NCBI GenBank assembly: GCA_023512835.1
Contig: CM042087.1
Span: 13,424,853 to 13,488,852, forward strand
DNA length: 64,000 nucleotides
DNA from: Taxillus chinensis
Taxonomy: Eukaryota; Streptophyta; Magnoliopsida; Santalales; Loranthaceae
Direction of reading: 5' to 3'
Shown here: one piece after another, positions 1 through 10,590 of the stretch
How positions within the stretch are numbered: the stretch's first letter is position 1
How the letters are laid out: each line of letters opens with the position of its first letter
Position numbers and translations under genes: made by a program
Notes under the pieces: generated by a model
What the model saw: only the letters and a program-made list of their open reading frames with translations
Databases searched by the model: none
What the model was told of the DNA's origin: nothing

Positions 1-253
1 GCTCAAACTTTACCCCTAGCCTCCTTGCATCATGTAGAAGACAACCACACTTGCACGTGAAATGGACCCATTTCACGTGCACCTCACATACACGTCCGTT
101 TGGCCTGAAACTTCTGTGGTAGATAGAGGACATCATTCTAAGCATCTTTCCTTTTGCACGTGAATTCATTGGAGTCCATTCACTAGGTCAAAATCTAGAA
201 AAACTCTACTCAAAAGGCAAAACTGTGACTAACTCAAGGTACGGGTCCTTACA
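1..253 (-). mobile_element. Gypsy-type LTR, U3 end, cut by window edge (LTR A)
   Basis: Read on the minus strand, this begins at 253 with TGTAAGGACCCGTACC and continues out of the window. The opening resembles the start of the LTR at 5186 (TGTAATGACCCG, then a shared stretch ending GTTTTGCCTTTT). It contains CACGTGAAATGG and its complement, the kind of ACGT-rich dyad found in the U3 of the other Gypsy LTRs here. LTR A abuts LTR B directly at 253/254. It may be inserted into B or be the 3' LTR of a neighbour; the missing left end prevents a decision. Confidence 0.6.
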
Positions 254-1919
254 GCAGAGGACACCCCCCGCCACCACGGCGACATGACATACCACATCTA
301 GGCGAATGTTGCATGGTCACCAATGCAACATTTTCCACCCGAGTCAGATATGGCCATCACCTCCTCGGATGCCATACCTACCCTCAGGAATGGGTGCAGA
401 CTTAGCCCACCGTCATGAGTGCTACACCGAGACTCAGGACTGCAGCCCTGGCCAAATCTCAAAGGGTCCAGTAATTGTGCCTGGCCCAAAACTCAGTTTA
501 ACCCATATGTATTTGGGTACTCAAACTCAATCACAAATCCACAGCATCTCAGCAAGTACATCACAGTACATCTTAGTAAACACAGCTCAAGCGCAAGTAT
601 ATCTCAATACAAACATGTTAATATAGCTTAGCAAGCACAACTCAGGCATTACAAAATAACTCAACAGTGCACTCAGCTCATGCAGTGCAGCAACACTCTC
701 AATAACATTCACAGTTTATAATTTTACCTATGTAAGTGTTTTTGAACTATTTTGGCAAGTTTCTAGGCAAACTCAACTCATGGACATTATTCAAATCACT
801 CTATTTTCCACACAAGGGACTTCTGGCTAAACGGGGCAGCCAAAGGAGGCAAAATGAAGGGTGCACGTCATATGGGCCATATGACGTGCAGGGTTATTTT
901 TGGCTCCCTGACTTCCACATGTTTCAAGGAAAACTGGGATAAATTTTTAGACTAATTGGATGTGCACGCCATATGGGGATATGGCATGCAATATGGCGTG
1001 TAGCCATGTTTTTGCACAGTGATCATTGTTTTGTTACTCTAATGAGTTCTCTCTAAAGAATCCATCTCAAATTCCCTTTTGTTTGTGAGTTATTAGGTTT
1101 TAAAGATTGGATACACAGCCTACTTTTCAATTCCAGTCAGAATACTCATGCCAAACTACACATCCAGACAAATCCAGGGCATCCAACTCAATTATTTTCA
1201 GTTATATATATTAGAAATCTCATATTAATCCCACACGCATCTACATGTTTATATATATATTAATAATCTGATTCAGAATTCAAGTTGAATCACAACAGAT
1301 GAAAATCACAATAGGTGAAATTCCAGAATTTGGAGGAGGTACAAGGGTTGACAACGAATCCCTACCTCAAAGTTGGAGAATTCAACTGGTCGTTGTATTC
1401 TAACAATCACGTCTCCGGGCTCCCGTCCGACCTTGGATCGTCCTCGCCGTCTCAGGCCGTGTTTCCCTCTTTTCGGCAGTCTCCCTCTCTGGCCATGTTT
1501 CTCACTCTCTCTCTCTCAAGGGGTGATGGCTGCTAAGGTTTTGGAATGAGAAATCCCCTAATTTTCAAGCCCTTTTTCTTATATATATTTTCCCACATAA
1601 TCAAAACGACGTAGTTTTGATTATTTTAAAGCCCAGCATCTAAAAGCCCAAAGGCCAAGGTTTTCTAACCCATCTCCTAAGCTCAACAGCCCAATTCATT
1701 AAGCCTGACAAATATTTAAAATAAATCCCTCAAATAAATATTATTTACGATATGTGAAATTCCCAAAGTACCCCTCAGGGCCTCGAACTCTAACTTGAGC
1801 CCAAGTATAGTCAAAATTCTCCATTTGACTAGCACATCACTGTTCTGATGTCCATTGTCTAGGACCAAGTCTCAATCGCAAGGCTAACTCCAAGAACCCC
1901 TCAAATATGGGTCCTTACA
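254..1919 (-). mobile_element. Gypsy-type LTR remnant (LTR B)
   Basis: On the minus strand this starts at 1919 with TGTAAGGACCCATATTTGAG, a typical 5' terminus of Tekay/Del-like Gypsy LTRs. Further in it has an AAAACTACGTCGTTTTG palindrome (plus-strand about 1602-1622) followed by a TATATATAAG box and a GA-rich leader, the same promoter layout as the LTRs at 5186 and 56168. It sits in the gag region of the minus-strand Copia-1 element that begins at 1920. No coding sequence is seen in it. Its U5 end is not identified, because LTR A begins at 253. Confidence 0.55.
720..1110 (+). repeat. Plus-strand U3-like LTR fragment inside LTR B
   Basis: This stretch matches, in the plus orientation, the U3 of the LTR at 56168 (roughly 56225-56540). 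Shared blocks include the two CACGTCATATG/ATATGACGTG dyads and CCATGTTTTTGCAC. The surrounding LTR B reads on the minus strand, so this is an opposite-orientation fragment and implies a nested insertion or an inversion. The similarity is moderate, with many substitutions. Confidence 0.45.
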
Positions 1920-3715
1920 GTCTCTGGAATGACTACACCCTTACCCTTGCATTGGGATGTAGAGGACTGGTTGACTAAAGGTTCAGCTTTTAGTTCTGTC
2001 TGGACAACTGCTACATCACTGTCCTGAGATGCAATAGTACCCATGTCTTTAAGTTCGGGTGTTACAGGTTTTGGTGGACAAGTAACAGCCATTTGTACCT
2101 CCTTTCCACAATCAAGAAGCACACTACCAGCAGGAACAAAGCCAGCAAGACACTTGGTCTGCACAGGGTAAGTCTGGGCCTTGGCTATCTAGTCTTCAGA
2201 GAAACCTAGACCTAAGGCTAGACCTTTAACATCTGGAGTGGTCCTAAAGTGGGCTGCAATTTCAGTAGAATCTTGCACTTTTTACTGATTTGTCTTTCTT
2301 TCTCCAGTTCCGCTTTGGCTTCAGCTAGTTTCTTTTCAAGCCTATCGATGTCTTTATTATCCATTTTCAATTGTCCAGCTTGTGCTTCTCATCTCACTCA
2401 CTTCAGCTCTTAATCTTCTCTCTGTTCTCTCATAGTCATCTATGGAGTCTCTATATTCACATGAAAGCCTTTCCAGTTTAGAGTAATATCTTTCTTTGTC
2501 AGCTTTCATAGGAAGAAATAGTTCCTCTATTTCTTTAAGAGCTCTATAGGTATCTTCATATTCAATGTAGAGCTGTTCATAAGTTCTTACCTTGAGGGGA
2601 GGTGAATGGCCAGCCATGAAGCAGATGAGACCTTTTTCCTTCTTCTCCTTATCAGATGATTCTTCTTCCTCCTTAGTTTCACTGTTAAACTTGTTGGTGA
2701 CAAGAGTCTTCTTCCTCTTGTCATTCTTTCTGCTTGAGGAGGCTTTGGTCTTCTTCTTCTGCTCAGCTGCCTCCTTTTTCTCCCTCTTCAGCTTGTAACA
2801 ATTAGCAGTGAAGTGGCCGGGCCGATTGAAGTGGTAACATTGCAACTTCTCCTTATCTTTTCCCTTCGAGAAGGATGAGGATGACTGCCTTACTTTCCTC
2901 GAGTAGTTCCCCCTTCTCTTCAGCAGTTTCTTGATCAGAAATGCCACTTCTTCACCTGAGGCACTAGCTGAAACAAGTTCTTCAGCTTCATCTTCTTCTT
3001 CTTTTGAAGATGGTTCCCTTGGTTCAACAGCGGCCTTAAAGGCAACAGACTTCTCCTTTTTCTTGGAAGGATTCTCAAATACCTCAAGTTCTTCCTTTTG
3101 CATTTCAAACGTCTTGAGGTCCCCGTATAATGCTTCCAAGGCACAGGTTTTCCATTCCTTCAGCTGACGGATGGCTAATGTCATTATCAGCAGGCTCAAG
3201 GGTAGAGATCTCAGAAACATGTGATTCTTGTCCTTCTGAGAGATCTCAACATTGTAAGTCTTCATCCGTTGAATCAGACCTATGAACCTTTTATAGATAC
3301 TGTCCAGTGACTCCTTTGGTTCACATCTGAAGGCTTCATACTCCTGTTTGAGCATGGAGATCTTGTTGTCCTGTATTTGTTCATCTCCTTCTTAGATGAG
3401 ACATAGCTTGTCCCATACCTCCTTTGCTATCTCTAGGTCCTGCACATCTGTGAACATGTCATCATTGAGCGCAGAGAAAAGTATGGATTTTACCTTGAAG
3501 CTAAGTTTTACTTTCCTCTGCTCCGCCTTAGACCAGCTATCTGCGTCTTTCGTCATCAACCGGCCTCTTTGCATACTTTTTGGGGTGAAAGGTCCATTCT
3601 TTATTGTTTCCTAGAGATAGGTGTCAAGCATGTCTACATGTGCTCTCATTCTCGCTTTCCATTTGGAAAAGCATGCAGGTGTGCACATAGGCACTTGGGA
3701 CGATGAGCCAGGCAG
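1920..3715 (-). pseudogene. gag: Copia-1 gag polyprotein, broken
   Basis: This encodes the nucleocapsid polyprotein of a Ty1/Copia retrotransposon on the minus strand. The open segments are 3574-3392, 3355-2357 and 2164-1901. The first two hold a UBN2-type gag domain (WDKLCLI, then LKQEYEAFRCEPKESLDSIY and further LYGDLKTFEM). A single zinc knuckle reads CYHFNRPGHFTANC; the second Cys of the CX2CX4HX4C pattern is replaced by Phe. A Lys/Glu-rich tail and a coiled-coil-like segment follow. The last segment (GFVPAGSVLLDCGKE) matches the C-terminal gag motif of Copia copies B and C (GFVSGGTVVYD, GFISGGTIVYDCGTE), so the families are related. Stops lie between the segments. LTR B interrupts the gene at 1919, and pol is not present. 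Confidence 0.8.
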
Positions 3716-5185
3716 GACGTCATAGAAGTCTTCTTTGTAGGTTCCAAAGTGAGTCTAGAGGGGGGGGGGGTGAATAGACTTTCTTCATTTGCGGAAGCTA
3801 GACTGTTAGCTGGTTTTGGATTCCTTTACGGATGACTATGATGGAAATATTTATGAAGAAGACGATAGTAGTATTGTGAGCAATAATGTGAGGGATGAAC
3901 TATCAGACAAAACTGAGATAAGAGTAAATGCTCTTTTCTCAATAGATCTCAATTGTGAAAGTGATGGTTTATGATAGATTGATGTGTGGAAAATAACACA
4001 GAGATTAGACTTAATGGAAGTGCTGGATCTTTGATGAACAAGAGGTTCTTGAATAATCAGATGGATTGTTCTTGTTCTTGGTTCAACGCGCCGCACAGCA
4101 CTTGGAAGAATTCTCTCAGAGTCTCTCTCTCTAGCGTTGGAACTATTGCGTTGGTTCTGCAAAAGATTATCTCTTTAAAGTATGTCAAAACCATTATATT
4201 GTGTTCTGTGTGTTTCCTTCTTTTGAGAGAGAGGTTAAACTCTTGATTTTTGTTGTTAAGTGTATGAGAGATATATTTTTAAGGTTAAAGTGCTCGTGCG
4301 CCGTGTTGTCCATCCCGACAGACTGACTTCCTGCCACTGAAAATGCGGAATGTCAGGGGATGGGTCGATCTGCTATGATTTACAGATTAGATGCCATACT
4401 ACGTATTTGGCATGCAGTCGATCTTGGCCATTCATCCGTGGAGGGTAGTTGGCAGCAATTAATGTGTCATTAAATGCGCTCAACTACTCGAGACAGCGCA
4501 GGCTTACTGTACAAACCCTAGCTGAAGATATCGCTCAGTGAATATGCTTAGGGTTATAAGTCTGCCTCGAAGGAGGTAGATGCCTCGTAGGTTTGGTGAC
4601 TCGAAGATTTCAGTTAGAACCTGTTGGAAGTTGTGAAAGTTTGCTTTAGGCTTTATAGTGTTTTTGCGAGTCTACAACTCATATCGTCGAGTCTTCGAGG
4701 CTAGAGTTCAGGTTGGATTAGTCTTTTGTGTCACTCTATTAACTCAAGTCTACGACTTTGCAAGTCTGTGACTCTTCGAATGGCGCTTAGAGTGACTTCT
4801 TCGCAGTCCGCCTAATCTACCTATTGTTATAGCTACGAGTCTATGACCCTAGCTCTGCGGGTCTACGACCTTCGGGTCTCTCAGTTTACTTTATTTGACT
4901 AAGTGACTCTGAAAATCTTTGACTCTACGAGTCTCAGACTTCGCTTTTCGTCCTTAGTCTTTCGCAGATGCTCATAAACTGAGTCTCCATATGGCTACGA
5001 CCCTTCAGCTATAACTCTCATCCTTCGATCTCCGAGTTTGTAAGTTTGGCAATTTCTTTAGAATAACTGTATCCCTTGAGTCTACGACACTACGACTCTA
5101 TGACCCTTGAGTTACAGTTTCATTTGTTTGCCAGTCTTTATAGCATCAACTCTTCGACCTTCAACCTACAAGTCCTGTCTTTTTA
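3716..5185 (-). mobile_element. Copia-1 5' LTR (U5 side at left), interrupted by G1
   Basis: On the minus strand this non-coding stretch lies just upstream of Copia-1 gag. Its 3' border carries the hallmark CTATTCACCCCCC...CTCTAG block (plus-strand 3752-3776) that ends the LTRs of SIRE-like Copia elements, as at 15045-15064. No tRNA primer-binding site follows; the sequence runs directly into gag-like codons, so the junction seems deleted. The opposite end is cut by the G1 LTR at 5186. The inside is rich in short GTCTACGAC-like repeats, listed separately. Confidence 0.6.
4630..5175. repeat. Interspersed GAGTCTACGAC-like motif array
   Basis: Short copies of GAGTCTACGACT, GTCTATGACCC and GTCTTCGAG occur every 20-50 bp (for example near 4668, 4688, 4744, 4826, 4858, 4930, 5078, 5095). 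They are not a regular tandem array; degenerate 9-12 bp motifs are scattered through unrelated spacers inside the Copia-1 LTR. This parallels the CGGAGTAAGGA array in the LTRs of the other Copia family in this window. Confidence 0.6.
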
Positions 5186-5592
5186 TGTAATGACCCGTAT
5201 TTTGAGATGTGAGGAGTTAGTCTCAGTTTTGCCTTTTTGGGTGGAAATTATTGGGTTTTAGGGAGTTTTATTTCCATACACTTTGGCTAAATCATCTTGT
5301 ATGTTGATAAGCAAGCAAGAGGCAAAGTTTGAGCCCAATAGGGAGTGCCCGTGAGAATGCACATGAGAATGACTTTTCACGTGTAGTGATATTTTTGCAT
5401 GGGAGCCTTCCTGATGTTGTTCCAAGGCTTGTGGCAAAATTCTAGAGCATTTGGAGGTGCCCGTGAGAAAGGCCTTTCTCACGTGCAGCCTCCATTACCC
5501 TTGTTTTATTGTTCTGATACTCTTTTACTAAAGGACCATGGTGAAATTATAAGTGTTTTGTCCTATATGGTTGCAAAAAAGTTGTAGTCTAT

Positions 5593-5676
5593 CATCAAAA
5601 CTATGTCGTTTTGATGCTGGGATTCATTTAATCAAAATTATGTCGTTTTGGGATTTGAGTTGTCAATATAAAGAGG
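5593..5676 (+). promoter_or_regulatory. G1 LTR promoter: paired ATGTCGTTTTG elements and TATA box
   Basis: Two related elements, CATCAAAACTATGTCGTTTTG (5593-5613) and ATCAAAATTATGTCGTTTTG (5631-5650), lie just upstream of a CAATATAAAG TATA box (5665-5672). The G2 LTR has the same pair with intact ACGT cores at 56595 and 56633, ahead of CTATATAAAG. The conserved layout supports this as the core LTR promoter, with transcription starting about 30 bp past the TATA box. Confidence 0.6.
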
Positions 5677-5731
5677 TGAAGACTCCTTGTTCTAGGTTTA
5701 GGGTTCTCTTCTTCAGCCATCGCAGCCGTCA

Positions 5732-5757
5732 TAGAGAGAGAGAGAGAGAGAGAGAGG
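5732..5757. repeat. GA microsatellite in LTR leader
   Basis: An uninterrupted AG dinucleotide run lies in the presumed transcribed leader of the G1 LTR. The equivalent position of the G2 LTR (about 56737-56766) is also GA-rich. Confidence 0.85.
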
Positions 5758-6253
5758 AGAGTTCTGTCCATTGCAGCTGTGGTGTTTCTCGTGGGCGAAC
5801 GATGTTCGGCGTGGGAGCAGGATCGTTGCTGTGGTGATACGTTTTTCCTACAGGTAGGGGTTTTGTCTCCTTGTACCTAATCCGGGGTTAGACCCCATGG
5901 TGAAATGAACTATTAGATATCGTTATTGTTGTTATATTATTTATATGTAAATTCATATAGATGTGACCTCCTATATGAATGTTGGCCTTCAATGGCGTCT
6001 TGGTGTGATTCTGACGTTGGGTGTGCAATGCATGTTAAATGTTCGATAAAATGCCTGTGTGAATATGTCTGTGTGAATATGCCTAGTACGTGTTTGATAA
6101 TATGCCGGTGTGGCTGGATTTGTGAGTTTGTAAAGGTGTGCATGCTAAGTGTTTGGTTTTATGCCTGAGTGGCTGGGTTTGTGCATTGGTGAATGTGTGC
6201 CTACTAAGTGTCTGGTTTTATGCCTGAGTGGCTATATGTACTATGTTTTGTGA

Positions 6254-6397
6254 AACCCGGTGGTTGTGGAAGCCCGGGAGTGTTCTTGGAACCCGGTAGC
6301 TGTGGAAGCCCGGGACTGCTCTTGGAACCAAGTGGCTATGGAAGCCCGGGACTGCTCTTGGAACCCGGTGGCTGTGGAAGCCCGGGATTGTTCATGT
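6254..6397 (+). repeat. 36-bp tandem repeat, four units, in G1 LTR
   Basis: Four head-to-tail copies of a unit containing ACCCGGTGGCTGTGGAAG and CCCGGGACTG start at about 6254, 6290, 6326 and 6362. The copies differ at a few positions (the third reads ACCAAGTGGCTATGG). The LTR of the related G2 element has a different tandem repeat at the same relative place. Confidence 0.85.
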
Positions 6398-6892
6398 GCT
6401 AGCCTGTGTGGCTGTGTAAATGATTGTATTTATTGATATGGCTTGTTATTATATCTGTTGAAATAATTATATCACGACACTGCACTTGTACACATGGCAT
6501 GTAGATGCTAGGAGCATGGGATGAGTTGGGGAGATATAATCCCTACTGAGCTGTGGTTGCTCACCCCTCCTACCGTGTTGTTTTCTTTACAGGGACCGAC
6601 AAGCGTTAGGTGGGAACACCAAGGTGGAAGACCTACTTGTGGCTTGCTTATTGTTATTTGAGTTTTGTTTTTGTGTGAGCTTTGTAACCCCAGTGGGGAG
6701 ATATTGTAATGTGGAGTTTAATGTAATAAAAGCATGTTTGGACACTTTTGTAATGTTTGAACTTAATAAATATATGATTTTGTCTCTGAATATAAAATGT
6801 GAAGTGTATGTTGTATTCTAACCCGTTTATCCAAACGGGTAAACGGAGGGTCACGTTCCGGTCTCCTTGGGTTGGAAATCCGGGGAGTGACA

Positions 6893-7378
6893 ATAGAGTA
6901 TCAGAGCATGGTCTAGTTGGCCTAGGGTAGTGGGCGGACTTGGTTATCTTGAGTCCTTTGGAGAAGCCTGGAGGGACATGCTTGATCAACATGGTCCTCT
7001 TTGAGCCACTAAGGTGTACTTGGGGTAGTCCAGTCTTATGGTAGGGTTTGCATACATGGGCATTAGGGCACTAGTTGCATTTGCTTATGTGTGTTTGTGT
7101 GAATGCTGTACATGTGGAACAAAAAAAATGCTATGTGTGATGTGGATTGAACTATGACAATGCGAAATTTGATTAAGTGTGAAATATTAAATGTGTTTTT
7201 TTTTCTTGTTTATATGCGTTATGTGCATTGTGGATTGAACGGTGTAATGTGGATTAATGTAAAGAGTGTAATGCAATGTGACAATTGTAGTATAATTGTT
7301 AAGTGGGAAGGAGGTAGTGTCGCGCAATAGTTAGTGAATGCGATTTGACAAATATCTTTCTTACTTCGTGTAGTAAGA
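6893..7378 (+). promoter_or_regulatory. G1 primer-binding site and untranslated leader
   Basis: The sequence GAGTATCAGAGC (6896-6907) directly follows the LTR and differs at two positions from TGGTATCAGAGC, the usual complement of the plant initiator-Met tRNA 3' end. The next 150 bp (CATGGTCTAGTTGGCC and onward) is nearly identical to the leader of G2 at 54097. The rest, up to the gag ATG, is T/G-rich and non-coding. Confidence 0.7.
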
Positions 7379-8556
7379 ATGCCATCGAGGAGAGTGACAT
7401 GCGCATCCGGGGCAGTGGCTGATGAGTCATCTGCCCATGAGGGTCCAGGTGCGGGGCAGTCCGCTGGAGGACATGCGCTATTGCTGGCGCAGCTGCGAGA
7501 GGGCATCCGACTGGAAGTCTAGGAGCTGAGGGAAGGTATCCGGCAAGAAGTTCGGGAGGAGGTGCGCCGTGAGATGGCAGCACAGCAGGTGGTGCCACCA
7601 CCACCGCCACCATCAGCGGGGGAGTTACCTCGTGAGCACGAGAGTTCGCTAGGTGGCGTACAGATACGTGCAGAGGATGACGTGGTGACACGGTTCTGAA
7701 AGAAACAACCTCCAAGGTTCAAGGGAGAAGGCGATCCCGTGGTAGCTGAGCAGTGGTTGAGACAGATCGAGCATGTGTTTTCCTTTCTCCTACCCCAGGA
7801 GGAGGATAAGGTGAGACTAGCCATTCGGTAGCTAGAGGGGAATGCTCTGGAGTGGTGCTCTTCCATGACGAGTTCTTCCCAAAGTCTTTGAGGTGGCAAA
7901 AAAGAGAGAAGTTTGGTAGCTTGAGGAAGGGATCAAGGACGGTACCTGACTATGAGCGAGAGTTCCGGTGCTTGAGTAGGTTTGCTCCCGAGACTGTGGC
8001 AAAGGAGGACCTGAAGGCCCACAAGTTCACTTTGGGCCTTAGACCAGCCCTTAGGCAGAGAGTGGCGATCTTGCGCTTGAGGACTTATGCTGAGGTTGTA
8101 GAGACGGCTCGTATCGCTGAGAGAGAGAGAGCTGGATGATGGAGGCAGTCCCATCAGGGTCGCCAGTTGCAGGGCGGATCTAAACGTGATTCGGGGCCTA
8201 AGAGGCCTAAGACCGAAGAGAGCGACAACAGTTCCCTCCGCAGTAGGGGACAGACTTCGGTGCACCTAGGGAGGTCTAGCTTTGGCGGTGGCAGACAGGG
8301 AGGTCCAACAGGAGGTCTCCCCAGTGGTTATCATTGCTGTGGGGAGCAAGGCCACTTCAGGAGGGAGTGTCCAAAGAAAGACTGGAAATGCAATAGTTGT
8401 GGACAAGAGGGCCATCTGAGCCGGGTTTACCGGAGTAGCAACAGGGGAGTTGGAGGCATGGCATCCATCACGAGGAGTGATGCTAATTTTCATGCACCAG
8501 CAGAGAGACCAGCTCGTCAGTGGCAGGCTAGTCAGGCAGGATCGAACCAGACCTGA
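7379..8556 (+). pseudogene. gag: G1 gag, broken
   Basis: This encodes the Gypsy capsid and nucleocapsid. The first ATG at 7379 opens a reading frame with a long helical, Pro-rich N-terminus. It carries stops at 7520 (TAG), 7697 (TGA) and 7829 (TAG), then shifts to the next frame near 7840. From 7852 it reads as a typical Retrotrans_gag C-terminal part (DEFFPKSLRWQKREKFGSL, then VPDYEREFRCLSRFAPETV). After a TGA at 8140 come two zinc knuckles at about 8332-8430: CCGEQGHFRREC, preceded by YH, and CNSCGQEGHLSRVY, where the last Cys has become Tyr. All the stops look like single transitions from CAG or TGG codons. Confidence 0.85.
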
Positions 8557-8619
8557 CCCCAGGGGAGGCCGGAGCGGCAGCAGACTGAAGCTGGAGGCAG
8601 CCTTGGCAGGAAGCGCCCA

Positions 8620-9144
8620 GTGAGTGAGCCAACCGGTGGCACGAGCCAAGGAAGGGTGTTTGTGCTGGAGGCGACGCACCAGCAGGAGGTTGAGCTACCA
8701 CCCCCACTAGCGGAGGGTGGAGCAGGACCATCGGTGGTTAGAGGTACCCTTTTGATCTCCCGTACGTTAGCTTCTATTCTTTTCGATACGGGTGCATCGT
8801 GTTCTTTTGTTGCTGAGCTTGTAGTAGATAGCTTGGGGTTAGTTTTTGTGGAGACAGCGAGGCCCCTAGTTGTTGAGTCTCCAGTGGGAGGTATGATTGA
8901 GGTGTGGCGTGTTTGCCGTGAATGTGTGTTAACCACAGGAAATGTGGAGCTAAGTTTTGACTTGCATGTAATGCCCTTGCGTACTTTTGACCTGATCATG
9001 GGTATGGATTGGCTTATGGCTTTTCGGGCCAACATAGATTGTTATCGGCGGTGTGTATCTTTCATGACACCTGCAGGGACCTCTTGCACCCTGCAGGGGG
9101 AGTTGGACTGTGAGGCGAGTCGAGCTGGGCCAGTGTTGGACTAG
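8620..9144 (+). pseudogene. G1 aspartic protease (retropepsin) segment
   Basis: This polyprotein-processing protease is in the same frame as the zinc-knuckle segment and is separated from it by a TGA at 8557. The catalytic motif ILFDTGASCSFV is intact (about 8776-8811), and the flap-side motif FDLIMGMDWL lies near 8989. A TAG closes this open stretch at 9145, but the same frame resumes at once into RT, so this was one gag-pol reading frame. The motifs are clear and the assignment is firm. Confidence 0.88.
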
Positions 9145-9147
9145 TGG

Positions 9148-10104
9148 GGTGCCATTACCCACAGGTTGGCAGCCCTGACCTTTGCTGAGGAAGGGAACGT
9201 GGAAAAGAAAATGTGGCCAGCTGTCGTTGACCAAGTTCAGGACATCTTTCCTTACCAGTTGAGGAGTCTACCTCCTAAGAGAAGTGTGGAGTTCACCATT
9301 GAGTTGGTACCAGGGACTGGTCCAATCTCCCAAGTGGCTTACCGTATGGGGCCAGCAGAGTTGAGGGAGCTGCAGAGGCAAATAGAGGAGTTGTTGGACC
9401 AGGGGTATATTAGACCGAGTACCTCGCCTTGGGGTGCTCTGGTGCTCTTTGCAAAGAAGGCAGATGGCACGCTACGCCTTTGCATTGACTATAGGAAGCT
9501 GAATTCGGTGACTGTGATTACTAGTATCCGTTGCCTCAGATAGGTGACCTATTTGACCAGTTGAGTGGAGGAGGACATCCCTAAGACTGCTTTTCGCTGC
9601 AGGTATGGGCACTATGAGTGGGTAGTGATGCCTTTGGGGCTCACTAATGCACCAGCAGTGTTCATGCATTTGATGAACCAGGTCTTTGCTCCATATTTAG
9701 ATTCTTTCGTGGTGGTGTTTATAGATGATATCTTGGTATATTCCAAGATGGAGAGGGAGCATGTGGAGCATTTGGCAACAGTACTACAAACCTTGAGGGA
9801 CCAGCAATTGTTTGCTAAGTTTAGCAACTGTGAATTTTGGATGCAGGAGGTTCACTTCCTTGGCCATTTGGTGTCCGCTGAGGGAGTTAGGGTGGACCCA
9901 GCCAAGATTGAGGTTGTGGCATTGCGGGAAAGGCCAACCAATGTTTTTGAGATTCGTAGTTTTCTTGGCTTGGCAGGGTATTACCGTCATTTTGTAGAGG
10001 GATTCTTCCGTTTGGCAGCTCCTATGATGGCGTTGACCCGGAAGGGAGGGAAGTTTGAGTGGAATGACAATTATCAGTAGGCGTTTGAGGCTCTCAAAAC
10101 CCGT
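9148..10104 (+). pseudogene. G1 reverse transcriptase, motif A deleted
   Basis: RNA-dependent DNA polymerase of the Gypsy element. The N-terminal part is clear ([45 protein letters not shown]), as is the palm motif [12 protein letters not shown] near 9717-9750. Between 9520 and 9570 the frame slips by a base and then resumes after a deletion. Text equivalent to [14 protein letters not shown] runs straight into EEDIPKTAF, so the segment with the first catalytic Asp (motif A in this family) is missing. The enzyme cannot be functional. A TAG at 10078 ends the open segment within the RT-RNase H linker. Confidence 0.88.
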
Positions 10105-10560
10105 TTGACCATTACACCGGTGTTAAGGTTACCTCGGGAGGATATCCCATATGAGGTATATTGTGATGCGTCCAGGGTTGATTTGGGGTGTGTCCTTATG
10201 CAGGAGCACAATGTGGTAGCTTATGGGTCGAGGCAGCTGAAGCCTTATGAGCAAAATTACCCTACCCATGATCTTGAGTTGGCGGCTGTCATCTTTGCCA
10301 TGAAGAGTTGGCCACATTACCTTTTGGGGGAGAAGTTCGTAGTGTTTTCTGATCACAAGAGCCTTCAGTACATCTTTACTCAAAACGACTTGAATTTGAG
10401 GCAGAGGAGATGGGTGGAGTATTTGCAGACCTTTGACTTTACTCTTGCCTATACCCCGGGCAAGGATAATGTTGTGGCTGACGCGTTAAGCAGAAAAGGG
10501 AAAGCTGAGGTGGCCATGAGAGAGTGGAAGCTGATGGAGGAGTTGGCGATGTTGTAGCTG
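10105..10560 (+). pseudogene. G1 RNase H segment
   Basis: RNase H degrades the RNA strand of the RNA-DNA hybrid during reverse transcription. Recognisable motifs are [18 protein letters not shown] (normally D-A-S-...-G-L-G-C-V-L), [18 protein letters not shown] and [13 protein letters not shown]; the frame closes with [15 protein letters not shown]. It is in frame with the RT segment. The TAG at 10558, in a position that reads Gln in relatives, separates it from integrase. Confidence 0.88.
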
Positions 10561-10590
10561 CAGCCTGTTGTTCGTGATGGTGGGACAGTC

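Larger units (their letters stand above)
5186..6892 (+). mobile_element. G1 5' LTR
   Basis: This begins TGTAATGACCCG at 5186 and ends GGGGAGTGACA at 6892, giving the TG...CA ends expected of an LTR, and is about 1.7 kb long. A primer-binding-like site follows at once. It holds a promoter region (5593-5673), a GA microsatellite (5732-5757), a 36-bp tandem repeat (6254-6397) and the CTCACCCCTCCTACC block (6570-6585) that is also found near the end of the LTR at 56168. No 3' partner LTR is present. Confidence 0.85.

Noticed and set aside
2592..3167. Plus-strand Ser/Phe/Leu-rich ORFs opposite Copia-1 gag
   Set aside because: They are antisense shadows of the Lys/Glu-rich gag coding sequence.
7299..8265. 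Minus-strand ORFs over 100 codons opposite G1 gag
   Set aside because: They mirror the gag reading frame and have no recognisable domain.
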